64,000 bases of DNA from JAJDTT01 sp965116695. GTDB lineage: Bacteria > Acidobacteriota > UBA6911 > RPQK01 > JAJDTT01. The position numbers and the translations under genes are program-made. The stretch lies in contig OZ220706.1 of the NCBI GenBank assembly GCA_965116695.1, forward strand, positions 1,922,001 to 1,986,000, given 5' to 3'. Position 1 is the stretch's first letter; each line of letters begins with the position of its first letter. Below are positions 45,805 through 54,060 of this stretch, piece after piece. The notes below the pieces were generated by a model. It searched no databases. It had not been told where the DNA came from and was given only the letters and a program-made list of their open reading frames with translations.

Positions 45805-45823
45805 GCCGCCATCTTGATTAGCC

Positions 45824-46216
45824 CTATGACAATGACCCGCCATTGACGGCCCGAAGTGCCTGATCGTAGGTCATGACCTCGCTGACGCCGCGCCGGCGAC
45901 AACTGGCGAGGTGGCAGAGGTCCCGGGCTCCCAGCATGGGATATTGCTCATGGAGCTGCCGAGCCAACGTGACATCCTCCTCCTCCAGTGACCACACCTG
46001 CACCCGGGCTCGGGCCACCAGCTCCATCGCCGCATCGAGGGCCTCCACTCTCGCGACCGGAAGGTACGCATGGACCAACTCTTGCAAGACCTCCGCCGAC
46101 GTACACAGTGGCGTCCGATTCCCGTTACACATGAGGAAGAACTCTCGGGCCGCCGTCCGAAGTGGATGCGGCCGGCCTACCGCATACATGAAGACGTTAG
46201 TGTCGATGAAGATCAT
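45824..46216 (-). CDS. vapC: VapC-type PIN-domain toxin
   Basis: This 130-residue ribonuclease-type toxin has the PIN acidic residues D5 (IFIDTN), E46 (AEVLQEL), D99 (GARDLCHLA) and D118 (MTYDQAL). VapC toxins usually cut tRNA or rRNA. The ATG overlaps the stop of its antitoxin by 4 bp (ATGA), as in most vapBC pairs. It is complete and probably functional. Confidence 0.92.
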   Translation of the reverse strand: MIFIDTNVFMYAVGRPHPLRTAAREFFLMCNGNRTPLCTSAEVLQELVHAYLPVARVEALDAAMELVARARVQVWSLEEEDVTLARQLHEQYPMLGARDLCHLASCRRRGVSEVMTYDQALRAVNGGSLS

Positions 46217-46488
46217 GTGGTGCCGTTACCGCCTCTCCGCGATTCGTTGATGACCTCCAGATGTTCCTCCCAATCCGGCTCCACCTTGGGTCCTTCCAAT
46301 GTGTCGCACCCCCGGAAGAAATGTTGCAGGTCCTCTGGCGACTCGAAGGGGACGGAACGCTGCTTGTCCGCGAGCCGCTGGTGCGCCGCGGCTCTCAGCC
46401 AAGCGCTCAGCGACATACCCTCAATTCGCGCCTGATGGACGAAACGGTCGCGGTCTTCATCGGGAATCAGGAGTTGAACTCTGGCCAT
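46213..46488 (-). CDS. vapB: VapB-type ribbon-helix-helix antitoxin
   Basis: The 91-residue antitoxin begins MARVQLLIPDEDRDRFVHQA and continues with EGMSLSAWLRAAAHQRLADK, a ribbon-helix-helix fold. The acidic C-terminus (GPKVEPDWEEHLEVINESRR) would block the PIN active site. Coupled to the VapC start by a 4-bp overlap. A GTATC-N9-GATAC palindrome lies 14 bp upstream. Confidence 0.9.
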   Translation of the reverse strand: MARVQLLIPDEDRDRFVHQARIEGMSLSAWLRAAAHQRLADKQRSVPFESPEDLQHFFRGCDTLEGPKVEPDWEEHLEVINESRRGGNGTT

Positions 46489-46501
46489 GGCACCAACCTG
46501 T

Positions 46502-46520
46502 ATCTAGTATAGGGATACGC
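46502..46520. promoter_or_regulatory. Operator candidate for vapBC
   Basis: GTATC (46502-46506) and GATAC (46516-46520) are inverted arms with a 9-bp centre containing TAGTATAG, 13-14 bp upstream of the minus-strand vapB ATG. It overlaps where a -10 element would lie, as expected of an autorepressed toxin-antitoxin promoter. Confidence 0.45.
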
Positions 46521-46665
46521 ATGAAATATACACATTCTGTTCTTTGGCGACAAGTACCCGACCAAGTTGCGATTGACGAGAGTCGGAAAACGACGGATCT
46601 TGCAGCATCATCCGTCATAACGGGTCGACGTGCCGAGTCGACGTCGTTCCATGCTCTGGAGTTCA

Positions 46666-47070
46666 TCAGAACAACTTGCTGAGCGCGTCTTCGGGGCTGA
46701 TCGGCGGGATCGGCGAGCGCCGGAAGCGCTTCATGTTCCTGGTCACGATGTGCCGGGCCCCGCAGGCATCCGCGGCCGCGACTTGCATGGCATCCTCGAA
46801 GTCGGTCATGGGAAGCGCGGCTGCGTAACGAATGGCTTCAGTACCAGTTTCCGCGACCTCCACGAAGCGGGTCAGATCCAGGATGAAATCGCGCGCCGTT
46901 TTCTCACCCTGCAAGGGAGCCACCAGGTAATAGAAGCTCGATACCGAATGCCAGGCGATAAACGCCTTCCGATAGCCACGCTCGAGCCGGTCGAGAAACT
47001 CCGACGCCAAGTCCGAGTGTGGGCGCCTGTCGAGCGCGACGTCAACGAGGACATCGGAATCGAGAAGCAT
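46666..47070 (-). CDS. PIN_3-type toxin
   Basis: This 134-residue PIN-domain protein belongs to the PIN_3-like subgroup. MLLDSDVLVDVALDRRPHSD opens it (D4), AFIAWHSVSSFYYLV takes the place of the usual glutamate region, PMTDFEDAMQVAAA gives D90/D93, and IVTRNMKRFRRSP has Asn at the last position, as is typical. An RNase toxin role is likely. The ATG shares one base with the stop of the upstream antitoxin (TGATG). Confidence 0.88.
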   Translation of the reverse strand: MLLDSDVLVDVALDRRPHSDLASEFLDRLERGYRKAFIAWHSVSSFYYLVAPLQGEKTARDFILDLTRFVEVAETGTEAIRYAAALPMTDFEDAMQVAAADACGARHIVTRNMKRFRRSPIPPISPEDALSKLF

Positions 47071-47291
47071 CAGAGATACTTCCTGGCCAGCCTGTCGTAG
47101 CGCTGGTCACCACGGTTGGCCGCTTGAAACCGCCCGCGCCAGCGCGAGGAGAAGGAGGGTGTTTCCTCCCCGGCCAAATCTCGAAGCGATTGTTCGATGA
47201 TCGACGAAAGCGACACCCGGCGGGATCGCGCATAACTCTTGGCTCTGGGGATCAACTCGGCATCGACCGTGATCGTCAGCTTTTTCTTCAT
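47070..47291 (-). CDS. DUF6364-type antitoxin
   Basis: The 73-residue protein (ATG 47289-47291) begins MKKKLTITVDAELIPRAKSY and continues ARSRRVSLSSIIEQSLRDLA, a DUF6364-type DNA-binding start found with PIN_3 toxins. The C-terminus (RYDRLARKYL) would contact the toxin. Upstream lie two copies of TATACGTAT, the likely operator. A longer reading frame starting at 47351 would include the operator and was rejected. Confidence 0.88.
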   Translation of the reverse strand: MKKKLTITVDAELIPRAKSYARSRRVSLSSIIEQSLRDLAGEETPSFSSRWRGRFQAANRGDQRYDRLARKYL

Positions 47292-47607
47292 TTCTGATCG
47301 CCGTCCTTCTTTGGGAATATACGTATGGTTTCCACTAGTATACGTATTCACGTCTTCCGTTCAGAGTCTGACGAATCCGCGCCTTCCCATTCATTGCCAG
47401 CTAAATGCGATCGCTCCGGAGGCTGGGAAACAACCGGTTACTCCCTATAACGAAGATTTCGTAGAAAGGACGATCTTGCGGTTCTGAAGGCTCTGGCGAC
47501 GCGACTCCGACCGGGAATCGTCTGTGAGACAGCCTGGGCAGACGGATTGCCGGATCGCCGAATTCGGGTCAAGACTTCCGACCCCTTTTGGTTTAGACTA
47601 CGCGCCA
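47292..47607. other. Gene-free stretch between the toxin-antitoxin island and mgsA
   Basis: These 316 bases contain the twin operator (47318-47347) on the left and the mgsA leader on the right. No coding frame, RNA gene or convincing sigma-70 promoter was recognised for mgsA. Confidence 0.5.
47318..47347. promoter_or_regulatory. Twin operator of the PIN_3 toxin-antitoxin pair
   Basis: TATACGTAT occurs at 47318-47326 and 47339-47347, 21 bp apart start to start, so on the same face of the helix. They lie 27-56 bp upstream of the antitoxin ATG. Strongly suggestive of cooperative autorepression. Confidence 0.6.
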
Positions 47608-48543
47608 ATGTGCGGGATCGTCGGGTACCTGAACCGTAGCGGCAGCGGGTCCGCCGCTCCCATCGGGTCGATTCTCCTGGGGATGCTCAAGAGCCTGGAC
47701 TGCCGGGGTCCCGACTCGGCCGGCGTCGCCATCTTCGGTCCGGCCCGGACTCCGAACCTCAAGCTCCGGATCAAGTTGAACGGTGATGCGAACCTGGCCG
47801 ATTCGGCGGACCGGGTCCGCGCCATCGTCTCGGCGCGGGTCCCGGTTCTCGAATCCGCCACCGTCCAGGAATACCTCCAACTGCTGGTGGGACCGGTGCA
47901 GGACGCCGAGTCCCTGCTGCCTCCGCTGGAGAAGGAGCTGGACGATTACGAACTCGTCAGCGGCGGCCGCCAACTGGAGATCGTCAAGCAGGTCGGGTCG
48001 CCCACCCACCTGGACACCGGCTACGGAATCTCCACGCTGACCGGGACCCACGGCATCGGCCACACCCGCCTCTCCACCGAGAGCCGCGTCGATCTGAGCC
48101 ACTCCCAGCCCTTCGGCGTCCACGGGGTCGCCGACCTGGCCACGGTCCACAACGGACACATCACCAACTACCACAAGCTGCGGGGCCTCTATGAACAGAT
48201 GGGCGTCCGCTTCTTCACCGAGAACGACTCGGAGGTCATCGGCGTCTACCTGGCCCACCAGATGTCGCTGGGCCGGACCTTCCGGGAGGCTCTGAAGTCC
48301 TCGTTGGACGATTTCGACGGTTCCTTCTCCTACCTGGCCGCCTCCGGCAACGAGTTGGCCTTCGCCAAGGACCGGTTCGGCTTCAAGCCGCTGCTGGTGG
48401 CCGAGTCGGACGACTGGGTCGCCATCGCCACCGAGGAGATCGCTCTGCGGTCCACGCTGGCCGGAGACTTCGATGCCTTGGAGCCCGGGGTGAGCCAGGT
48501 CCGCATCTGGTCTCTGCCCGAGCCGGCCGCGGAGGTGGGGTGA
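47608..48543 (+). CDS. mgsA: N-methylglutamate synthase subunit A (class II glutamine amidotransferase)
   Basis: The 311-residue protein starts MCGIVGYLNRSGSGSAAPIG; ATG 47608 is chosen because Cys2 must be N-terminal in this Ntn-hydrolase family. Other amidotransferase blocks are present: MLKSLDCRGPDSAGVA, GIGHTRLSTES, HSQPFGVH and TVHNGHITNYHKLR, with ENDSEVIGVYLAHQM. It provides the glutaminase-type half of glutamate synthase. Together with MgsB and MgsC it should form N-methylglutamate synthase, which moves methylamine from gamma-glutamylmethylamide to make N-methylglutamate. It is first in a tight operon and shares one base with mgsB. Confidence 0.9.
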   Translation: MCGIVGYLNRSGSGSAAPIGSILLGMLKSLDCRGPDSAGVAIFGPARTPNLKLRIKLNGDANLADSADRVRAIVSARVPVLESATVQEYLQLLVGPVQDAESLLPPLEKELDDYELVSGGRQLEIVKQVGSPTHLDTGYGISTLTGTHGIGHTRLSTESRVDLSHSQPFGVHGVADLATVHNGHITNYHKLRGLYEQMGVRFFTENDSEVIGVYLAHQMSLGRTFREALKSSLDDFDGSFSYLAASGNELAFAKDRFGFKPLLVAESDDWVAIATEEIALRSTLAGDFDALEPGVSQVRIWSLPEPAAEVG

Positions 48544-49235
48544 TGGGATCCGAGGTGCTGGCCGGCGACCGGAGCTCCCGGGAGATCAACCAACAGATCA
48601 AGGACCTGATCCGCTCGGGGGAAGACCGGATCCGGGTCCGCCGGACCCAGGCTCAGCACAACCTGGCGGTGGGGATTCTTTCCTCCGTCTCCATTTCCTT
48701 CGAAGGCAGCGTGGGCTATTACTGCGGCGGCCTCATGGACGGTCCCGAAGTGGAGATCCTGGGCAGCGCGGGTTGGGGCCTGGGAGAGTCCATGGCTTCG
48801 GGCATCATCCAGGTCGCGGGAAACGCCGGCAACGGCTGCGGCGCCTCCATTCGCGGAGGGACTCTCGTGGTCCGCGGCAGCACGGCGGCCCGGGCGGGCA
48901 TCAGCATGAAGGGGGGACTCCTCATCATCGGAGGAAGTTGCGGCTACATGACCGGTTTCATGAGCCAGAAGGGGACGGTCATCGTCTGCGGGAACGGGGG
49001 CCCCGGCCTGGGCGACTCCATGTACGAGGGACGGATCTTCGTCGGAGGAGAGATTCAGGAGCTGGGCAACGACGCCGTGGTGGAAGAGCCGGACCAGGAG
49101 GACTGGGACTTCCTGACCCGGCATCTGGAACCCCGGGGCCTCCCGGTTCGCTCCTCCTTCAAGAAGGTCGTCTCCGGCCGCCGCCTCTGGAACTTCAGCC
49201 GCAAGGAGCGGGATCTCTGGAAGGAGGTCTTGTGA
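48543..49235 (+). CDS. mgsB: N-methylglutamate synthase subunit B (GXGXG-motif protein)
   Basis: The 230-residue protein is a GXGXG beta-helix like the C-terminal domain of glutamate synthase large subunit. Repeats show glycine pairs: GWGLGESMASGIIQVAGNAG, NGCGASIRGGTLVVRG and GGPGLGDSMYEGRIFVGG. ATG 48543 was chosen because GGAGG is 7 bases upstream; a GTG three bases earlier is possible. Structural role: bridges amidotransferase and FMN subunit. Its end overlaps mgsC by 4 bp. Confidence 0.9.
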   Translation: MGSEVLAGDRSSREINQQIKDLIRSGEDRIRVRRTQAQHNLAVGILSSVSISFEGSVGYYCGGLMDGPEVEILGSAGWGLGESMASGIIQVAGNAGNGCGASIRGGTLVVRGSTAARAGISMKGGLLIIGGSCGYMTGFMSQKGTVIVCGNGGPGLGDSMYEGRIFVGGEIQELGNDAVVEEPDQEDWDFLTRHLEPRGLPVRSSFKKVVSGRRLWNFSRKERDLWKEVL

Positions 49236-50572
49236 CGGAACCGAAAACGACCCGGCAGAGCGGGATCTACAGCCCCGACGTGATCGAGGACATCCAGACC
49301 AAGGCGGAGCTGGGACGCTACCGGATCCGCGGTTTCGGAACCTTGAGAACCCGGCCCATGCCCACCCTGGACGACTTGGTGTTCATTCCCTGCACCCTGA
49401 CCCGGATCCCGCTGGAGGGGTACCGGGAGAAGTGCAGCACCCGCACCACCCTGGGGACGCGGCACGCCAAGAAGCCCATCGTCCTGGACACCCCCGTCAT
49501 GGTGACGGGAATGAGCTACGGCGCCCTTTCCTACAACGCCAAGGTGGCTCTGGCCCAGGGGGCGTCGCGGGCCGGTTCCTCCACCACCACCGGCGACGGA
49601 GGCATGCTTCCGGCGGAACGGGAGCACTCGGATGTTTTGATCTACGAGGTCCTGCCGAGCCGATACGGCATCGACGTCCATCACATGAAGATGGCCGACG
49701 GCATCGAACTGACCATCGGCCAGGGCGCCAAGCCGGGCACCGGCGGAATGCTGCTGGGATCCAAGGTCTCCAGCGAGATCGCCGGCATGCGCGACCTGCC
49801 TGACGGGGTCGATCAGCGGAGTCCCTGCCGGCACCCCGACTTCCTGGGTCCCGACGACATGATCATCAAGATCGAGGAACTGCGGGAGGCCACCGACTGG
49901 CAGGTGCCCATCTTCGTCAAGATGGGGGCCACCCGCGTTTACGACGACGTCAAGCTGGCGGCCAAGGCGGGGGCGGACGTGGTGGTGGTCGACGGCATGG
50001 AGGGAGGCACCGGCGCCTCGCCCGACATGCTCATGGACCACACCGGCATCCCGACGCTGGCCGCCGTCTGCGAGGCCCGCGCCGCCCTGGAGGACCTGGG
50101 GCTCTTCGGCGAGGTCCAACTGATTATGGCGGGGGGCATCCGCAGCGGCACCGACGTGGCCAAGGCCTTGGCCCTGGGCGCCGACGCCATCTACATGGGG
50201 ACCGCCTTCCTCATCGCCCTCAACTGCAACAAGCCCGTTTACGTGGAGGACTACCACAAGCTGGGGACCGAGCCCTACGCCTGCCACCACTGCCACACCG
50301 GGCTCTGCCCCGTGGGGATCACCACTCAGGATCCCGATCTCATGTCGCGGCTACCCATCGACGAAGCCACCGATCGAGTGGCGAACTTCTTCCAGGCCAT
50401 GAACTCGGAGATCCAGATGCTGGCCCGGGCCTGCGGCAAGTCCGACATCCACGATCTGGACCCGGAAGACCTTCGGGCCCTGACCCTGGAGTCCTCCATG
50501 ATCGCCGAAGTGCCCCTGGTGGGAACACGCCGGGTCTTCGGCGGGGGAGCCGGGTGGAAGGAATCCCATTGA
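49232..50572 (+). CDS. mgsC: N-methylglutamate synthase subunit C (FMN-binding glutamate synthase-like)
   Basis: The 446-residue subunit starts at GTG 49232 (AAGGAGG upstream). It has the FMN-dependent glutamate synthase core: LDTPVMVTGMSYGALSYNAK, TTTGDGGMLPAEREHSD, MADGIELTIGQGAKPGTGGM, VKMGATRVYDDVKLAAKAGA, VVVVDGMEGGTGASP and LIMAGGIRSGTDVAKALALG. The cysteine cluster ACHHCHTGLCPVGI would bind an iron-sulfur centre. It carries the synthase active site where methylamine is added to 2-oxoglutarate. Close ancestry with GltB is established; methylamine specificity comes from gene context. Confidence 0.93.
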   Translation: MTEPKTTRQSGIYSPDVIEDIQTKAELGRYRIRGFGTLRTRPMPTLDDLVFIPCTLTRIPLEGYREKCSTRTTLGTRHAKKPIVLDTPVMVTGMSYGALSYNAKVALAQGASRAGSSTTTGDGGMLPAEREHSDVLIYEVLPSRYGIDVHHMKMADGIELTIGQGAKPGTGGMLLGSKVSSEIAGMRDLPDGVDQRSPCRHPDFLGPDDMIIKIEELREATDWQVPIFVKMGATRVYDDVKLAAKAGADVVVVDGMEGGTGASPDMLMDHTGIPTLAAVCEARAALEDLGLFGEVQLIMAGGIRSGTDVAKALALGADAIYMGTAFLIALNCNKPVYVEDYHKLGTEPYACHHCHTGLCPVGITTQDPDLMSRLPIDEATDRVANFFQAMNSEIQMLARACGKSDIHDLDPEDLRALTLESSMIAEVPLVGTRRVFGGGAGWKESH

Positions 50573-50639
50573 GCAGCCCCTGCCGCACACGATTCGGCCG
50601 GACAGTCGCGGGGCCAGATTCGCTTCCGAGAAACACACA

Positions 50640-50765
50640 GGAACGGGAGAGGGGACATTCCCCATGCAGGAGGGGCGTCTTTGAGGCGCCATCTTGCGAA
50701 CCTGCCGGGACTCATAGCCAGCGACGACAGCCTGCGAGAGCGGGGGTAGGAAAACCCCCGCTCCT
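50640..50765. repeat. Hairpin-rich repeat (family B) between mgsC and mgdB
   Basis: The 267-bp gap holds GGCGTCT...AGGCGCC (about 50674-50690), GAGCGGGGGT...ACCCCCGCTC (50737-50762) and the tag GAGAGGGGACATTCC, which also occurs at 63668. No gene was found in the gap. Confidence 0.6.
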
Positions 50766-50840
50766 GGAAGGCCCCTATTTCTCCCAGGCTCTCGCCGGGT
50801 TACGGCCGGTGGGGGAGCCTTTCTCTGCCGGGAGTTACCC

Positions 50841-51128
50841 GTGTCCTTTCTGATGAACTGTCCCAACTGCGGACCCCGTTCCGCCTACGAGTTCCACTGC
50901 GCGGGGGAATACCAGAAGCGGCCGGCGCAAGAGGGACCGGACCGGGACTGGGCCCGCTATCGCTATTTCCGAAAAAACCATCCGGGGGAGCAACTGGAGT
51001 GGTGGCTCCATTCCATGGGTTGCCGCTGCTGGTTTCTGGCCCGGCGGATCGTTGCCTCCAACCAGGTGATCGCCAGCTTCTGGCCCCATGAGCTGGGAAA
51101 GCCCGGGACCGGACCCGGCGGAAGTTGA
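50841..51128 (+). CDS. mgdB: N-methylglutamate dehydrogenase subunit, SoxD-like (delta)
   Basis: This small 95-residue protein starts at GTG (GGAG eight bases upstream) and opens with MSFLMNCPNCGPRSAYEFHC, the zinc-ribbon CPxCG signature of sarcosine oxidase delta. W-W-L-H and C-R-C-W-F-L-A-R-R are typical too. It is the zinc-holding fourth subunit of the sarcosine-oxidase-like N-methylglutamate dehydrogenase. Letter names follow the soxB-D-A-G order convention. Stop overlaps the start region of mgdC. Confidence 0.88.
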   Translation: MSFLMNCPNCGPRSAYEFHCAGEYQKRPAQEGPDRDWARYRYFRKNHPGEQLEWWLHSMGCRCWFLARRIVASNQVIASFWPHELGKPGTGPGGS

Positions 51129-51136
51129 AGGGCTCC

Positions 51137-54058
51137 ATGCACCGACTGGATCCGAAACCGGGAGAGCTCCTGGACCGCGGCCGGCGGATCTGCTTCCGCT
51201 TCGACGGCAGGACCTGCGAAGGCCATCCCGGGGACACGGTGGCCTCGGCCCTGCTGGCCTCGGGAGTGAGCATCTTCTCCCGCAGCTTCAAGTATCACCG
51301 GCCCCGCGGGCTGCTCTGCGTTTCGGGAAATTGTCCCAACTGCCTCATGAACGTCAACGGGACGCCCAACGTGCGCACCTGCATGCAGCCGGTCCAGGAC
51401 GGGGACGAGGTGAAGTCCCAGCACTGCTGGCCGTCGCCCCGCTGGGACCTGCTCTCCCTGATCGAGCGGTTGGACGCGCTGATGCCGGTGGGTTTCTACT
51501 ACAAGACCCTGATCCGTCCGCGCCTCATGTGGCGGCTGGCCGAACCGGTCATCCGGCGCCTCGCCGGCCTGGGGAGCCTCAAGCACTCGAACGGAAAGCC
51601 TCCCCACTACGAGCACCAGCATCAACACACCGAAGTCGCCGTGGCGGGAGGTGGAGCCGCGGGGATGGCGGCGGCTCTGGCCGCTGCCGAGTCCGGCGCC
51701 CAGGTGGTCCTGGTGGAGAGTGAATCGGAACTGGGGGGACGACTCCGGTCCCAGTCAGGCCGGGTCGTCGATCCGGACACCGGAGCCTCGGTTGCCGGTT
51801 TCGAGTTAGCCCGAATCTGGAGCCGCCAGGTCCGGGACCACCCCGGCATCCAGGTCCTGACCGGATCACTGGCGTTCGGCGCGTACGAGGGGCAGCTTCT
51901 CAGCATTGCTCGAGGAAATCGCCTCATTCACCTCCGGTACGACCAACTGGTGGCAGCGACGGGCAACCATGAGTATCCCCTCCTGTTCGCCGGCAACGAC
52001 CTGCCGGGCGTGATGCTGGGCTCCGGGATTCGGAAGCTGTTGAACCTCTACCGCGTCCGGCCCGGGACACGCGCCGCCGTGGTGGTCTCGGACGACGAAG
52101 GGCTGGAGCTGGCGCTGGAGCTCCACGACTCGGGGACCGAACTGTCGGCGGTGGTGGACCGGCGCTCCGATCCGCCCGCAAGTCCCGCCGCCCGCCGCCT
52201 CGCCGATCTGGGCGTGCACCATCTCCGCGCGTCTTACCCCGTGGCGGCCCAGGGACGGAGGCGAGTCGAGACCCTGAGAGTGGCCACCGGCCCGGCTGAG
52301 GGAGTTTCCAAACGGCAGCGGGTCACCACCTACAGTTGCGACCTGGTCTGCCTCTGCTCGCCCTGGTCGCCGGCCATCGAGCTCCCGCGCCAGGAGGGGG
52401 GCAAGGCGCGATTCGACGCCGGCAGCAACCAGCACGTCTGCAAGTCCCTGCCGTTGCACGTCCACGCCGCGGGCCACCTGGAAGGGACACGCGACCTGCC
52501 GTCCCTTCTCCGCCAGGGCCGGACCGCCGGACTGAGGGCCGCGGCGGCCGTCCGTCCGCTGGACGGGGAGGCGGCCCGGCGACTGGAACGGCTCCACCGG
52601 TTGGACCGGCAACTGCGGGAGGAGGCGCGGTCCCGGAAGGCCCGGGAGGAGATTCCCTTCCCCCGCCAGATTCCGGGAGGCGAAAAGGCCTTCGTCTGCC
52701 TTTGCGAGGACGTGACGGACAAGGACGTGGCCAACGCGGTCCGGGAGGGGTTCCGGGAAATGGAGCTGCTCAAGCGCTACACCACGGCCACCATGGGCCC
52801 CTGCCAGGGGAAGATGTGCCAGATGCTCCTGGCCGGCGCCTGCGCCCGGGAGACCGGCCGCACCTTGCACGAGACCGGAAGGACCACGTCGCGTCCCCCG
52901 GTGGCCCCCGTCTCTCTGGGCGTCCTGGCGGGCCCCCACCACCACCCGGTCAAGTTGACGCCGATGCATGACCGCCATCAGGCGGCCGGCGCCGAACAGA
53001 TGGCCATGGGGGAGTGGATGCGCCCCTTCAGCTACGGGAGACCGGAGGAGGAGTGGCGCACCGTCCGTGAGCGGGTGGGGATCATCGACGTGAGCACCCT
53101 GGGAAAACTGGAGGTCCAGGGCCGCGACGCGGGCAGGCTGCTGGACCTGGTCTACACCCACCACTTCTCCAACCTGAAGCCGGGGCGGATCCGCTACGGC
53201 GTCCTCTGCGGCGAGGACGGAATCATCCTGGACGACGGAACCGTCAGCCGCCTGGCCGAAGACCACTTCTACATCACCACCACCACGGGCAACATCTCCT
53301 TCGTGGAACAGTGGATGGATTGGTGGGCGGTGGTGTCCGGCTTCTGTGCCCACGTCACCGAAATCACCGCTCAATTTGCCGCCGTCAATCTGGCCGGCCC
53401 CCGGGCCCGGACGGTCCTCTCCCGGTTGACCGGCCTGGATCTCTCCAACGAGGCGTTCCGCTACATGCGCTGCCGCACGGCGACGGTGGCCGGCGTGCCG
53501 GCGCGGCTGCTCCGGATCGGGTTCGTGGGCGAGACCGGCTGGGAAATTCACGTCCCCGCCTCGTACGGAGCGTATCTCTGGGACGCTCTCCTGGAAGCGG
53601 GAGCCGATCAGGGAATCGCCCCCTTCGGCGTCGAGGCCCAGAGGATCCTGCGGCTGGAGAAGAAGCACTTCATCGTGGGTCAGGACACCGACGCCCTGAG
53701 CAATCCCATCGAGTCGAACATGGGCTGGGTGGTGAAAATGGACAAACCGGACTTCATCGGCCGGCAAGCTCTCCGGAAGGCCCGGAAGGAGGGCGCGCAC
53801 AACCGCCTGGTCGGTTTCGTGACCTCCCGGCGGGTCCGGGAGGGGACCGCGGTGGTCCGTGACCGGCAGCCGGTGGGTCGAGTGACCAGCGCCCGCTGGA
53901 TCCCCCACCAGGACCGCTGCATCGGATTGGCCTGGGTCCCGGAAGAGGATTCGGCCGACGGCTCGCCGATCCTGATCAGTCACGAGGGGTCGCTGCTTCC
54001 GGGCCGGGTGCACGCCGCGCCGTTCTACGATCCGAAGGGCTCGAGGTTGAGAGGTTGA
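51137..54058 (+). CDS. mgdC: N-methylglutamate dehydrogenase subunit, SoxA-like (alpha)
   Basis: This 973-residue subunit starts at ATG 51137; a TTG at 51125 is the alternative. Residues about 15-100 form a [2Fe-2S]-type domain with C61, C66, C69 and C82. A FAD/NAD-binding Rossmann fold starts near residue 169 (VAGGGAAGMAAALAA), and a second lies at about 290-340. C-L-C-E-D-V-T and GPCQGKMC (about 520-560) form a BFD-like [2Fe-2S] site. The last ~400 residues form a GcvT-like folate domain (RFGIIDVS-type core, GETGWEIHV, MDKPDFIGRQALRK). The domain order matches heterotetrameric sarcosine oxidase alpha, releasing the methyl carbon to tetrahydrofolate. Confidence 0.93.
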   Translation: MHRLDPKPGELLDRGRRICFRFDGRTCEGHPGDTVASALLASGVSIFSRSFKYHRPRGLLCVSGNCPNCLMNVNGTPNVRTCMQPVQDGDEVKSQHCWPSPRWDLLSLIERLDALMPVGFYYKTLIRPRLMWRLAEPVIRRLAGLGSLKHSNGKPPHYEHQHQHTEVAVAGGGAAGMAAALAAAESGAQVVLVESESELGGRLRSQSGRVVDPDTGASVAGFELARIWSRQVRDHPGIQVLTGSLAFGAYEGQLLSIARGNRLIHLRYDQLVAATGNHEYPLLFAGNDLPGVMLGSGIRKLLNLYRVRPGTRAAVVVSDDEGLELALELHDSGTELSAVVDRRSDPPASPAARRLADLGVHHLRASYPVAAQGRRRVETLRVATGPAEGVSKRQRVTTYSCDLVCLCSPWSPAIELPRQEGGKARFDAGSNQHVCKSLPLHVHAAGHLEGTRDLPSLLRQGRTAGLRAAAAVRPLDGEAARRLERLHRLDRQLREEARSRKAREEIPFPRQIPGGEKAFVCLCEDVTDKDVANAVREGFREMELLKRYTTATMGPCQGKMCQMLLAGACARETGRTLHETGRTTSRPPVAPVSLGVLAGPHHHPVKLTPMHDRHQAAGAEQMAMGEWMRPFSYGRPEEEWRTVRERVGIIDVSTLGKLEVQGRDAGRLLDLVYTHHFSNLKPGRIRYGVLCGEDGIILDDGTVSRLAEDHFYITTTTGNISFVEQWMDWWAVVSGFCAHVTEITAQFAAVNLAGPRARTVLSRLTGLDLSNEAFRYMRCRTATVAGVPARLLRIGFVGETGWEIHVPASYGAYLWDALLEAGADQGIAPFGVEAQRILRLEKKHFIVGQDTDALSNPIESNMGWVVKMDKPDFIGRQALRKARKEGAHNRLVGFVTSRRVREGTAVVRDRQPVGRVTSARWIPHQDRCIGLAWVPEEDSADGSPILISHEGSLLPGRVHAAPFYDPKGSRLRG

Positions 54059-54060
54059 CC

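Larger units (their letters stand above)
45437..45823. other. Gene-free stretch in the toxin-antitoxin island
   Basis: These 387 bases hold an operator-like palindrome (45472-45487), a GGGGGC/GCCCCC hairpin (45787-45804) and otherwise nothing I can assign. A short minus-strand open frame (45491-45688) has no start context or homology pattern and was not accepted. Confidence 0.5.

Noticed and set aside
47292..47351. 20-residue extension of the DUF6364-type antitoxin
   Set aside because: It covers the twin TATACGTAT operator; ATG 47291 begins the conserved domain.
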